Source: CAZPZZ01 sp964591245
GTDB taxonomy: Bacteria > Acidobacteriota > Vicinamibacteria > Vicinamibacterales > UBA8438
Assembly (NCBI GenBank): GCA_964591245.1
Contig: CAZPZZ010000009.1
Span: forward strand, 1 to 55,451
DNA: 55,451 nt
Direction: 5' to 3'
Below the pieces are notes generated by a model. It worked only from the letters and a program-made list of their open reading frames with translations. It was not told the origin of the DNA and made no database searches. A program made the translations under genes and the position numbers. Positions 25,878-34,818 of this stretch are shown in pieces; position 1 is the stretch's first letter; every line of letters starts with the position of its first letter.

Positions 25878-26521
25878 TGTCAGAGCGAGGTCTGGAAGAC
25901 CGTATCGCGCGACGCGCGGCGGGACATGGAATCGATCTTGATGATCTGCAAGTCACTGCGCTCGCTGATTACGTGTCGCTACTCGAGCGGTGGAATCGCC
26001 GCATGAATCTGACAACACTGAACGACAGTAATGAAGGTTTGGACCGACTTGTCATGGAGCCCATCCGCGCCGTGCAGCATCTTCCGTCACTTACAGTAAC
26101 GATGCTTGACATTGGCTCAGGGGGAGGCTCGCCCGCAGTGCCGATGAAGTTGATGAGGCCTGCCCTTAGTCTCCGTATGGTGGAGTCCAAAACGCGGAAG
26201 GCCGCGTTCTTGCGCGATGTCGTGCGTCAACTTGCACTCGACCAGACAGTTGTCGAGTGTTGTCGGTATGAAGAACTACTCACCCGGCCGGATCTGCGTG
26301 AAACAGGCGATGTCATAACCATCCGTGCCGTGCGCGTCGACAACGGTGAACTGCAGAAGTTGCAAGTGTTACTGCGTAGTGGCGGTTCCATATTTCTTTT
26401 TGGTGGCGGCGCCGAGGGTGATTCTTGCGATTTGGCGCTCCCTCCGCTCCGGTGGGGGGCGTCCCATGTCTTGTTACGATCCCATGGAAGCCGTCTCGAT
26501 GTTTTAATAAAAAGCGAATAA
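25877..26521 (+). CDS. rsmG: 16S rRNA (guanine-527-N7)-methyltransferase RsmG
   Basis: The 214-residue GidB-family methyltransferase modifies G527 of 16S rRNA. The SAM motif is LDIGSGGGSPAVPMKL, a variant of the usual DLGSGAGFPGIPLK, followed by VESKTRKAAFLRDVVRQLAL. The N-terminal LERWNRRMNLTTL matches the family's WNxxxNLT motif. The start is the ATG that overlaps the mnmG stop by one base. The mnmE-mnmG-rsmG-parA-parB order is the ancestral origin-proximal cluster. Confidence 0.92.
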   Translation: MSERGLEDRIARRAAGHGIDLDDLQVTALADYVSLLERWNRRMNLTTLNDSNEGLDRLVMEPIRAVQHLPSLTVTMLDIGSGGGSPAVPMKLMRPALSLRMVESKTRKAAFLRDVVRQLALDQTVVECCRYEELLTRPDLRETGDVITIRAVRVDNGELQKLQVLLRSGGSIFLFGGGAEGDSCDLALPPLRWGASHVLLRSHGSRLDVLIKSE

Positions 26522-26535
26522 AAAACAAAAATATA

Positions 26536-26551
26536 TGTTCCACGTGGAACA
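26536..26551. promoter_or_regulatory. parS centromere site 1
   Basis: TGTTCCACGTGGAACA is a perfect 16-bp palindrome, matching the universal parS consensus (TGTTTCACGTGAAACA) with two symmetric changes common in other phyla. It lies 15 bp after rsmG and 1.3 kb before parA. ParB loads here and spreads as a CTP clamp. Confidence 0.92.
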
Positions 26552-27529
26552 GTGAGAATTATTAGTGTGGTGTTATTTTGCTGATCGGGAATGAAACAAC
26601 AGCGCTGCAGATGCCAAACGAATACTTTGGTGATAGCAGATTAAGCTGAATCGTTTTTGTCGAATACGGTTTGATAGACAAGATTTACTGCCTCTCCAAA
26701 CAGCTAGTCTCGACTGCAACGTCCCCTCGCGTTTCTCGCACCATCTACTTCTGTTTTCGAGCTCCTAGTGTCAGTTGGTAATCTGTTTATGGTCAGACAG
26801 GTTTCGACGTCTCTCGGCGAAGTAATTCAATTTTGTAGAGAATCGTAATCAACGCAAGACCTGGAGTTTCATCTCATGCGGTATGTCGAGCCGTCTGACA
26901 ACGAGCGGTTCTCATGTCGTGGCGATAACTGGCGAGATATTTGTTGGGTCCGGTTGGTTCAACCGGTTCTTGGAATGTCTCATCTGGTCTTGCCTAAAAA
27001 AGTTCCGTCCTGGTGCGCCGGCCGCGACCAGAAAAGGTGTGACTTTCTACGCCGAGATACGCTTAGTCAGAGAGGATTCGCTTGTATGGGGTGCGCGAAG
27101 TTATAATTGTGTTCACGGCTGGGACGGTGCGGTCTGATGTTGTCTTGGCAGGGTTCGTATTGACGACGGGATTCGCTGGCTGGTTTGCCGTGAAATCTGA
27201 TCGGATTATCCTGACAAGAGTCTGAAAACACCCCTATTCCGTAGAATCGCCACCTGCGAGTTCTTCACGCGGTTCTCGAGCGTGAAAATGTGACATTGGT
27301 CGGTCCTATTTCTCGTAATGATTTGGACCTCTTACCTGGGTATTCCGATTCTAGTGCTCAGGCATGCCTCCCCCTACGCTGTGCGGTCCCAAGCTGTCGC
27401 AGGAAAGTGCTTGCGGAATTGAACCAACGACACATTTACCGGAGATCATCTGTTTTGGGTTATGGGGGTAATGCGATGGGCCTCATGAAGGTTTCGCGTG
27501 GATGGCAGCCGCTATAGAGGTGACGTATT

Positions 27530-27703
27530 ATGGGTATCTTCTTCAACCACCAAGAATATGTCACATCAGATGCAATTCCATTGCGCCATGGAAGTCGATA
27601 TTTTCACGGGAAGCCAGAAAGAGATGCGTGCTTGTTGAGATTAACGGATGGCCTCATTGCTCTACTTGAATTCTATTTGTTTCCAAGGATAAGTGTTTTC
27701 TGA
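27530..27703 (+). CDS. Possible 57-residue small protein, unknown
   Basis: ATG at 27530 is preceded at good spacing by GAGGTGA, the best ribosome-binding site in this region. The product begins MGIFFNHQEYVTSDAIPLRH and ends with a hydrophobic stretch (LIALLEFYLFPRISVF). I know no homologue and the codon use is not like the neighbours (more A/T at third positions), so it may be chance. Confidence 0.25.
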   Translation: MGIFFNHQEYVTSDAIPLRHGSRYFHGKPERDACLLRLTDGLIALLEFYLFPRISVF

Positions 27704-27731
27704 AGAATTTATTGCTTTGTAGTGAGGGTAT

Positions 27732-27747
27732 TGTTCCACGTGGAACA
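27732..27747. promoter_or_regulatory. parS centromere site 2
   Basis: An exact second copy of the 16-bp palindrome TGTTCCACGTGGAACA, 126 bp before the parA ATG. Its place in the parAB promoter region suggests that ParB also represses its own operon, as known for other ParAB systems. Confidence 0.92.
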
Positions 27748-27872
27748 CATCAATGCTTGGAATATGGAAATTTTATCCAAGTGATGACTTGAATGTATTT
27801 GATCTGACCTATATCATGGTGGCAGATCCGTATTGTCGACAGCGAGCCACTATTTTGGTCTATTGACATAAT

Positions 27873-28685
27873 ATGGGTAAGGTCATCTCCATCGCCAATC
27901 AAAAAGGTGGTGTGGGTAAGACGACAACAGCCATCAACCTCGCCGCATCCCTTGCGCTGGGCGAGCAAAAAGTGCTTCTTGTTGATCTTGATCCCCAGTC
28001 GAACCTCACCAGCGGCCTCGGGTTAAAGGAAACAGCTCCTCCTGGGCGAACAATTTACGAAATGATGACCTCGAGCGAGCCGATTGCAGATCGGTCGTAC
28101 GAGCTTGAGACCGGTGTGACCGGGTTGAGGCTGATTCCGGCCGACAGGAATCTGACCGGAGCTGAGGTCGAGATGGTCTCGTTGTCGGGACGGGAGAGCC
28201 GTATTCGACAGGCGTTGCACGAAGTTCGCAACCGGTACGACTATATTTTTATCGACACGCCCCCCTCGCTGGGACTGCTCACACTCAACGCCTTGGTCGC
28301 GGCCGACTCGGTGCTGATCCCATTGAACTGTGAGTATTTCGCACTGGAGGGGCTCGCTGAATTGATGTCAACGATGGCCAGGGTAAAGGCCGGGCTTAAC
28401 CCGAGGTTAGAAATTGAAGGGGTGTTGTTGACGATGGCGGATTCGCGAACACGACTGGGTCAGCAGGTTGCTGGAGAGGTGCGCGACCATTTCAAGGACA
28501 AGGTATATCGCACCAGTATTCCGCGAAATATTCGTCTCGGTGAGGCTCCTAGCCACGGTGTTCCCGCGATCTTGTACGATGTGCGTTCCACCGGGGCCAA
28601 GGCGTATTTGTCCCTTGCGAGAGAGATCCTCGACCAGACCGCCCCACCGCATGTGACCAACGTCAGAAATAGGAGCGTGTCCTAG
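27873..28685 (+). CDS. parA: Chromosome partitioning ATPase ParA (Soj)
   Basis: The 270-residue protein begins MGKVISIANQ and then the deviant Walker A KGGVGKTT at 11-18. It has the DLDPQSNLTSGLG motif and IDTPPSLGLLTLNAL (Walker B/switch). There is no N-terminal HTH, so it is chromosomal Soj-type rather than plasmid type Ia. It drives segregation of ParB-parS complexes along the nucleoid. The start is the only ATG giving the family N-terminus. Its stop lies 38 bp before the preferred parB start. Confidence 0.95.
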   Translation: MGKVISIANQKGGVGKTTTAINLAASLALGEQKVLLVDLDPQSNLTSGLGLKETAPPGRTIYEMMTSSEPIADRSYELETGVTGLRLIPADRNLTGAEVEMVSLSGRESRIRQALHEVRNRYDYIFIDTPPSLGLLTLNALVAADSVLIPLNCEYFALEGLAELMSTMARVKAGLNPRLEIEGVLLTMADSRTRLGQQVAGEVRDHFKDKVYRTSIPRNIRLGEAPSHGVPAILYDVRSTGAKAYLSLAREILDQTAPPHVTNVRNRSVS

Positions 28686-28723
28686 TGCGCGAGTCCACTA
28701 TGACAATGCCCGGAGTGAGCCTT

Positions 28724-29593
28724 ATGGCGAAAACCAGACAGGCGCTCGGCCGTGGACTGAGTGCGCTGATTCCCGAGACAGAACCACAGCCAGTAGAGGT
28801 AGAGCATCCCACAGACGTCGATCTGGATCTTCTGACTCCCAATCGTTTCCAGCCTCGCACTGTGCTCGACGAGCCGAAGCTAGAGGAACTCGCCCGTTCT
28901 GTGCGGAGCAGTGGCATCATTCAACCGATTGTCGTCAGGAGTGTGGACGGTGATCGTTTTGAAATCGTTGCGGGGGAGCGACGCTGGCGTGCAGCTCAAC
29001 GGGCAGGATTGTTGCGTGTTCCGGTAGTCGTGCGTGACATTCCTGACGATAAGCTCCTGGAAATTGCTCTGGTTGAAAATCTGCAGCGCGAGAATCTCAA
29101 TCCAATCGAGGTGGCAGAGGCGTACCAACGGCTGGTAGATGACTATAGTTTGACCCAGGAAGAGGTCGCCACGGCTGTAGGAAAAGATCGGGCTACTGTT
29201 TCTAACTATATGCGTCTAATAAATTTACCTCAAGAGGTCCAAGGCGATGTTGCGGGGGGCGTACTGGCGATGGGGCATGCCAGGGCGCTACTGGGGTTGG
29301 ACGATCGTAAAGCCCAACTCAGGGCCGCGCGCGAGGTTGTGACACGCGGGCTCTCGGTGCGGGAGACTGAAAGCCTGGTCAAGCAGCTGGGGCGTCCGCC
29401 CATGTCTCGAGAGACCAGCGAGAAAGAGCCGGAACCGGTCGACGTGCACACGCAAGACGCCCAGGATCGTTTGCGGGTCTCGCTCGGCACCCGCGTGAAG
29501 ATTGTCCGGAGGGGTAAAAGAGGGAGAATCGAAATAGAGTTCGGTTCTGAAAACGAGTTGCAGCGTCTTTTTGAGCAGCTCACTGCGTCATAG
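28724..29593 (+). CDS. parB: Chromosome partitioning protein ParB (Spo0J), CTPase
   Basis: The 289-residue protein begins MAKTRQALGRGLSALIPE, the classic ParB N-terminal peptide that stimulates ParA. The nucleotide-binding motifs are GERRWRAAQ and ENLQRENLNPIEVAEAY; then follows the parS-reading HTH (LTQEEVATAVGKDRATVSNYMRLINLP) and a C-terminal dimerisation part. The start at 28724 has GGAGTGAG at good spacing. A GTG at 28685, overlapping the parA stop, would add 13 residues and cannot be excluded. ParB should bind the two parS sites just upstream. Confidence 0.93.
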   Translation: MAKTRQALGRGLSALIPETEPQPVEVEHPTDVDLDLLTPNRFQPRTVLDEPKLEELARSVRSSGIIQPIVVRSVDGDRFEIVAGERRWRAAQRAGLLRVPVVVRDIPDDKLLEIALVENLQRENLNPIEVAEAYQRLVDDYSLTQEEVATAVGKDRATVSNYMRLINLPQEVQGDVAGGVLAMGHARALLGLDDRKAQLRAAREVVTRGLSVRETESLVKQLGRPPMSRETSEKEPEPVDVHTQDAQDRLRVSLGTRVKIVRRGKRGRIEIEFGSENELQRLFEQLTAS

Positions 29594-29598
29594 TGAGC

Positions 29599-29628
29599 TT
29601 GCTGAGAGTCGCGGGCGGATGTTAGAAT
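29599..29628 (+). promoter_or_regulatory. Candidate promoter of the atpHAGDC operon
   Basis: TTGCTG (29599-29604) and TAGAAT (29623-29628) are separated by 18 bp, each close to sigma-70 consensus. A 6-bp hairpin (CAGGCT/AGCCTG, 29646-29663) follows in the presumed leader before atpH. Confidence 0.5.
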
Positions 29629-29706
29629 GGTTCGTTTGGCCCGCTCAGGCTGGGCGCAGCCTGTGTACTTCTGTCGCCACGCCACTCAATAGGCCACCAG
29701 ACACTT

Positions 29707-30249
29707 ATGACGAACCGTACCGCGGCCGCGCGCTACGCACGCGCGCTCTTCGATGTTGCTGTTAAAGACCACGATCTCCAAGAGGTCGAGGCAAGCCTTG
29801 CCCAGTTCCAAGGGCTCGTCACGGGGCACAACACCCTGACGCAGGTGTTTCATAATCCGGCCATACCAGCCCAACGTAAACGGGCCATCGTCGTCGAGCT
29901 GCTCGGACAGCTTCCCTCAGTGGCAATACCGGTATCGAGATTGCTGACGCTGCTTGCGGAACGGGACCGCCTCGTCCTGCTTGCCGACGTTGTCCAGGCA
30001 TTTCGTGTCCGTCTTCTCAAGCACCAGGGGATTGTCGAAGCGGAGGTCGTCACTGCTGAGCCCTTGTCTCCCGAACAGACTGCACAGGTTGAGCGAAAAC
30101 TTGCGGATGCGAGCGGGTGCCAAATTAGACTGAAAAGCAGCGTCGATCCCGAGATACTGGGCGGCATCGTCGCGCGGTTCGGCGGGACCGTGTATGACGG
30201 CAGTGTGGCTAATCATTTTCAGCGCCTACGGACTTCTTTGCTTGGGTGA
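29707..30249 (+). CDS. atpH: ATP synthase F1 delta subunit
   Basis: The 180-residue delta subunit joins the F1 head to the peripheral stalk. The family pattern is clear: AARYARALFDVA near the start, FHNPAIPAQRKRAIV in the middle, and a C-terminal domain with GCQIRLKSSVDPEILGGIVARFGGTVYDGSV. The gene is first in an H-A-G-D-C operon. The FO genes (a, c, b) that usually precede atpH are not here; parB lies upstream instead. Confidence 0.95.
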   Translation: MTNRTAAARYARALFDVAVKDHDLQEVEASLAQFQGLVTGHNTLTQVFHNPAIPAQRKRAIVVELLGQLPSVAIPVSRLLTLLAERDRLVLLADVVQAFRVRLLKHQGIVEAEVVTAEPLSPEQTAQVERKLADASGCQIRLKSSVDPEILGGIVARFGGTVYDGSVANHFQRLRTSLLG

Positions 30250-30312
30250 CGATCTCACCTGTCGACTGACGCGCTGCAGACGAGCATCTCCTGGCAGAGG
30301 ACGGAAATTCTG

Positions 30313-31842
30313 ATGACCATCAAAGCGGACGAAATTACAAAGATCATTCGCGACCAGATCGGTGGCTACTCCCTCGATGTGGACGTCGCTGAAGTCGGCA
30401 CCGTCGTGTCAGTGGGCGACGGTATCGCTCAGGTGCACGGCATCGAGAACGTTATGGCAACCGAGATGCTCGAGTTTCCGCATGGCATCTTCGGAATGGC
30501 ATTGAATCTGGAGGAAGAGAGCGTTGGTGCGGTCTTGCTGGGACAGAGCACCGAGATCAAGGAAGGTGATACGGTCAAGCGGACGGGACGGATCATCTCG
30601 GTTCCGGTCGGAGAAGCGTTGCTGGGCCGCGTGGTCAATGCGCTCGGTCAACCCATCGATGGGAAGGGCCCGATTGCTACCGCCGAAACGTCTCCAGTAG
30701 AAAAGATCGCTCCGGGCGTGGTTGACCGGCAGAGTGTGAAAATCCCGTTACAGACTGGCCTTAAGGCTATCGACACGATGGTCCCGATCGGTCGCGGACA
30801 GCGGGAGCTCATCATCGGTGACCGGCAGACGGGCAAGACGGCGGTGGCGATCGACACCATTCTCAACCAGCGTGGTAATGACGTCATTTGCATCTACAAC
30901 GCGATTGGTCAGAAGCAATCGACGATCGCCCAGGTAGTCAAGACGCTCGAGGATGCCGGCGCGATGGAGTTCACGATCGTCGTCGCGGCTCCGGCATCAG
31001 CTCCTGCGCCGTTGCTTTTCATCAGTCCCTACTCCGCGTGTAGCATGGGCGAATATTTTCGCGACAAGGGCCAGCATGCGCTGTGCATCTATGACGACCT
31101 TTCGAAACATGCGCAGGCGTACCGCGAAATCTCCCTCCTCCTTCGTCGCCCGCCGGGCCGCGAAGCTTATCCTGGAGACGTGTTCTATCTGCACTCAAGG
31201 TTGCTCGAGCGGGCGGCTATGATGCGTGATGAACTCGGGGCCGGGTCGTTGACAGCATTACCCGTTATCGAGACCCAGGCTGGTGACCTCTCGGCCTACA
31301 TTCCGACCAATGTCATCTCGATCACCGACGGACAGATTTTCTTGGAGTCAGACCTTTTCCACCAAGGTGTGCGCCCCGCTATCAATGTTGGCAACTCGGT
31401 GTCACGAGTCGGTGGTTCCGCTCAGGTGAAGGCGATGCGCCAGGTAGCCGGAACCCTGCGTCTAGACTTGGCCCAGTATCGCGAACTGGCGGCGTTTGCG
31501 CAGATGGCAAGCGATCTGGACAAGGCAACTCAGGATCAGCTGAACCGAGGTAAGCGTCTCGTTGAGGTGTTGAAGCAGCCGCAGTATCAGCCTCTTGTAG
31601 TCGAGCGGCAGGTGCTCATTGTCTATGCTGGCACCAATGGATTCCTCGACGAGGTGAATGAGACTGATTGCCGGGACTACGAGGTCGAATTGTATGAGTT
31701 TGTCGAAGGTCGGGAGCCCGCATTGTTTTCCGATCTCGCGGCGAAGAAGACGATCGATGATGCCCTGAAGGAGCGTATCGAGTTCGTGCTCAAGGATTTC
31801 ACGGAACAATTCCTGGCGGGACGCAAAACCGCCGCTGCATAG
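30313..31842 (+). CDS. atpA: ATP synthase F1 alpha subunit
   Basis: This non-catalytic nucleotide-binding subunit has 509 residues. Walker A is GDRQTGKT at 169-176, the alpha-specific YDDLSKHAQAYR and SLLLRRPPGREAYPGDVFYLHSRLLERA segments are present, and the N-terminal beta barrel begins VGTVVSVGDGIAQVHG. The C-terminal helical domain is complete. It lies 63 bp after atpH. Confidence 0.97.
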   Translation: MTIKADEITKIIRDQIGGYSLDVDVAEVGTVVSVGDGIAQVHGIENVMATEMLEFPHGIFGMALNLEEESVGAVLLGQSTEIKEGDTVKRTGRIISVPVGEALLGRVVNALGQPIDGKGPIATAETSPVEKIAPGVVDRQSVKIPLQTGLKAIDTMVPIGRGQRELIIGDRQTGKTAVAIDTILNQRGNDVICIYNAIGQKQSTIAQVVKTLEDAGAMEFTIVVAAPASAPAPLLFISPYSACSMGEYFRDKGQHALCIYDDLSKHAQAYREISLLLRRPPGREAYPGDVFYLHSRLLERAAMMRDELGAGSLTALPVIETQAGDLSAYIPTNVISITDGQIFLESDLFHQGVRPAINVGNSVSRVGGSAQVKAMRQVAGTLRLDLAQYRELAAFAQMASDLDKATQDQLNRGKRLVEVLKQPQYQPLVVERQVLIVYAGTNGFLDEVNETDCRDYEVELYEFVEGREPALFSDLAAKKTIDDALKERIEFVLKDFTEQFLAGRKTAAA

Positions 31843-31885
31843 ATCGCGAGTTTCCATCGCTACTGTTTCAAGCGAGAGTTAATCA

Positions 31886-32758
31886 GTGCCGTCTCTACTC
31901 GATCTTCGTAGGCGCATTCGTGCGGTCAAGTCGACGCAAAAAATCACCAAGGCGATGAAGGCGATCTCTGCGTCGCGGCTCAGAAGGGCGCAGGACCGGA
32001 TGATGGGGGCGCGTCCCTTCGCAGACAGAATGGAACGCGTACTTGGTGGTCTGGCGGCGAAAGTCGATACGACTGCGCATCCGCTGTTGAGTCGGCCTGA
32101 TGGTGACGGGACAGAACTGCCCTCACTGCTAGTGGTGGTTACCGCGGACAAGGGGCTCTGCGGTGGGTTCAACGCGAATATCATCAAGAGAGCGGGCGGA
32201 ATCATTACGGATGCGAATGGACCAGAGTTCTCGTTGGGATTGGTGGGGCGCAAGGGGCGCGACTTCTTCGAGAAACGCGGTTTTGATGTCCGATTCGAGC
32301 TGGTCCAAATTTTTAAATCGTTGAAGTACGCTCATGCCCAGGCGATCGCCAAGGAGGTCATTGCGGCGTTCACCGGTGGTGAGGTTGGCTCGGTTCAGGT
32401 GGTGTACAACGAGTTCACGAACGTGTTGCAGCAGCAGGTGGTCGTCAATCAGGTCCTGCCGATCAAAGCACTTTCTCCCGACATGGATGGGGGCGAGGTT
32501 CCTCCTGATTACCTGTATGAACCAGAGCCCGCCAAGATTTTTGACAGTTTGATTCCAAGATATGTGGAAGTACAGTTTTATCGGGCCTTGCTGGAGTCAG
32601 CCGCGTCAGAACACGCCGCTCGGCTCACGGCGATGGAGGCAGCGACGAACAATGCAACCGAGGTGATCGACAGTTTGACGCTCTACATGAACAAGGTCCG
32701 GCAAGCGAAGATTACGGGCGAGATCATCGAGATCGTGTCCGGAGCCGAAGCGCTCTAG
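31886..32758 (+). CDS. atpG: ATP synthase F1 gamma subunit
   Basis: The 290-residue central rotor shaft has the typical N-terminal coiled coil LRRRIRAVKSTQKITKAMKAISASRLRRAQ, the Rossmann-like core TADKGLCGGFNANIIK, and the C-terminal helix SEHAARLTAMEAATNNATEVI...MNKVRQAKITGEIIEIVSGAEAL. The start is a GTG. Length is normal for the family. Confidence 0.96.
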   Translation: MPSLLDLRRRIRAVKSTQKITKAMKAISASRLRRAQDRMMGARPFADRMERVLGGLAAKVDTTAHPLLSRPDGDGTELPSLLVVVTADKGLCGGFNANIIKRAGGIITDANGPEFSLGLVGRKGRDFFEKRGFDVRFELVQIFKSLKYAHAQAIAKEVIAAFTGGEVGSVQVVYNEFTNVLQQQVVVNQVLPIKALSPDMDGGEVPPDYLYEPEPAKIFDSLIPRYVEVQFYRALLESAASEHAARLTAMEAATNNATEVIDSLTLYMNKVRQAKITGEIIEIVSGAEAL

Positions 32759-32848
32759 ACCACGCGGCAGTAGCAGGCGAAGCCGGGCTGTTTTCGGTTT
32801 CTAGGTAGGAACTCAGATCAAGAACTCACGCGAGTGTTGGAAAAGGCA

Positions 32849-34306
32849 ATGGCGAACGAAGCAGCGGCGGAACAGCAAGTCGGTAAGGTCGTCCAGATCA
32901 TTGGTCCGGTCATCGACGTTGAATTTGACGGGCATCTTCCCGCCATCTACAACGCGTTGCACGTCAAGTCGAGCGAGAGCGGGGTGGACATCGACATCAT
33001 TGCCGAAGTAGCCCAGCATCTTGGCGAAAATCGAGTACGCGCGGTGGCGATGAAACCCACCGACGGTATGCAGCGCGGTGTGGCGGCGGTTGATCTCGGT
33101 CAACCCATTTCGGTGCCAGTGGGGCCTGAAGCGCTCGGTCGTGTGCTGAACGTCCTCGGCGAGCCTGTTGATTTCCCGGATCAACCCGTGGAGACGAAGG
33201 AGCGGTGGCCCATTCATCGGCCAGCTCCGAAATTGGAGGATCAGTCGACCGAGCAGCAGATGTTCGAGACTGGCATCAAGGTCATTGATCTTCTTGAGCC
33301 CTATGTACGCGGCGGGAAGATCGGGCTCTTTGGGGGAGCTGGCGTTGGCAAGACCGTCCTCATCATGGAGCTCATCAATAACATTGCCCTCAAACATGGC
33401 GGTGTGTCGGTTTTTGGTGGTGTTGGTGAGCGGACCCGTGAGGGAAACGACCTCTGGATGGAAATGCGCGAGAGCGGGGTCGTCAATATCGAGGAACGAG
33501 AGAAATCACGAGCTGCACTGATTTACGGGCAGATGACGGAGCCGCCCGGCGCGCGTCAGCGAGTCGGTTTGACTGCGTTGACCATTGCCGAGTACTTCCG
33601 GGACGCTGAGGGTAAGGATGTGCTCCTGTTTGTCGACAATATCTTCCGGTTCACCCAGGCTGGTTCAGAGGTCTCGGCGCTGCTCGGGCGCATGCCGTCA
33701 GCGGTTGGTTATCAACCAACGTTGGCGAGTGAGATGGGCGCCATGCAGGAGCGGATCACGTCGACCAAAGACGGGTCGATCACATCTGTTCAAGCGATCT
33801 ACGTTCCCGCGGATGACTATACCGACCCGGCGCCGGCCACGACCTTCGCACACCTCGACGCGACGACTAACCTCTCGCGTACCTACGTGGAAAAGGGGAT
33901 CTATCCGGCTGTTGATCCCCTGGCATCGACATCAAATATCCTCGATCCCAATGTCATTGGGGATGACCATTACAATACCGCGCGGGATGTCAAGCAGGTG
34001 CTCCAGCGATATAAGGATCTCCAAGACATCATTGCCATCCTCGGGATTGACGAGTTATCCGAAGAGGATAAGCTTGCGGTGGCCAGAGCCCGAAAGATCG
34101 AGAAATTTCTGTCGCAGCCATTCTTTGTGGCGACACAGTTCACCGGGCTTGAAGGGAAGTTCGTATCCATCGCTGACAGCATTCGCGGTTTCAGAGAGAT
34201 TGTCGACGGCAAGCACGATGACCTGCCCGAACAAGCCTTCTACTTGGTGGGCGGCATCGACGAAGCTGTCGAGAAAGCCGAGAAGATGAAGAGCGAGGCG
34301 GCGTAA
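32849..34306 (+). CDS. atpD: ATP synthase F1 beta subunit
   Basis: This is the catalytic subunit, 485 residues from the ATG at 32849. Walker A is GGAGVGKT, followed by the catalytic GERTREGNDLW (glutamate) and VDNIFRFTQAGSEVSALLGRMPSAVGYQPTLASEMG. The N-terminal barrel begins VGKVVQIIGPVIDVEF. A GTG five codons earlier (32834) is an alternative; neither has a good ribosome-binding site. It ends directly before the atpC ATG. Confidence 0.97.
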   Translation: MANEAAAEQQVGKVVQIIGPVIDVEFDGHLPAIYNALHVKSSESGVDIDIIAEVAQHLGENRVRAVAMKPTDGMQRGVAAVDLGQPISVPVGPEALGRVLNVLGEPVDFPDQPVETKERWPIHRPAPKLEDQSTEQQMFETGIKVIDLLEPYVRGGKIGLFGGAGVGKTVLIMELINNIALKHGGVSVFGGVGERTREGNDLWMEMRESGVVNIEEREKSRAALIYGQMTEPPGARQRVGLTALTIAEYFRDAEGKDVLLFVDNIFRFTQAGSEVSALLGRMPSAVGYQPTLASEMGAMQERITSTKDGSITSVQAIYVPADDYTDPAPATTFAHLDATTNLSRTYVEKGIYPAVDPLASTSNILDPNVIGDDHYNTARDVKQVLQRYKDLQDIIAILGIDELSEEDKLAVARARKIEKFLSQPFFVATQFTGLEGKFVSIADSIRGFREIVDGKHDDLPEQAFYLVGGIDEAVEKAEKMKSEAA

Positions 34307-34726
34307 ATGCCTCTTCCCGAATATCTGACGCTCGAGATCGTCACACCGGAGCGCGGTATCATCAGTCAACGGGTCGATGAGGTTCAGGTACCAGGCGCCG
34401 AAGGAGCGTTTGGGATTCTCCCGGGACATACGCCACTTCTGGCGACGCTGCAGGTTGGAGAACTGTGGTACCGCCGCGGCGAGGAAACGTCTTACGTTGC
34501 CGTGTCGTTTGGCTTTGCCGAGGTACAGCCAGATCGTGTCAGCATCCTCGCGCAGATGGCTGAGGAAGCTGAGGACATCGATGTAACACGCGCCGAGGCG
34601 GCTGAACTTCGCGCTCGCGGGCGTCTAGATGCCCCGGTTGTCGATATGGACGTGGAGCGTGCACGTCTGGCATTGTTGAAGTCTCTAACCCGGATCAGAG
34701 TGGCATCGAAAGGTCGCACAACGTAG
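34307..34726 (+). CDS. atpC: ATP synthase F1 epsilon subunit
   Basis: The 139-residue subunit has the N-terminal beta sandwich LTLEIVTPERGIISQRVDEVQVPGAEGAFGILPGHTPLLATL and a C-terminal helical hairpin. The helices (EEAEDIDVTRAEAAELRARG and ERARLALLKSLTRIRVA) can insert into F1 to inhibit ATP hydrolysis. Its ATG follows the atpD stop with no spacer. Confidence 0.95.
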   Translation: MPLPEYLTLEIVTPERGIISQRVDEVQVPGAEGAFGILPGHTPLLATLQVGELWYRRGEETSYVAVSFGFAEVQPDRVSILAQMAEEAEDIDVTRAEAAELRARGRLDAPVVDMDVERARLALLKSLTRIRVASKGRTT

Positions 34727-34818
34727 TTCGACGAGTCCCGGAAACCGCCCGCCGGCTTGTCGTTTCAAGGTGAACAGAACGCCCTGGCAGCCTCGTCAGG
34801 CGTACGCGACACCAGCCT

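Larger units (their letters stand above)
26522..27872. other. 1.35-kb gene-poor region between rsmG and parA
   Basis: AT-richer than its flanks and without any recognisable protein, tRNA or rRNA. It is bracketed by two perfect parS sites. Only short unconvincing open frames exist; the best is a 57-codon frame at 27530 with a good ribosome-binding site. A 7-bp hairpin (26950-26966, CCGGTTG/CAACCGG) is present. It could be a centromere-like region, decayed genes, or host unidentified RNAs. Confidence 0.6.

Noticed and set aside
26876..27517. Open frames of 75-84 codons in the rsmG-parA gap as genes
   Set aside because: No family resemblance, poor ribosome-binding sites and overlapping frames; reported only as part of the gene-poor region.
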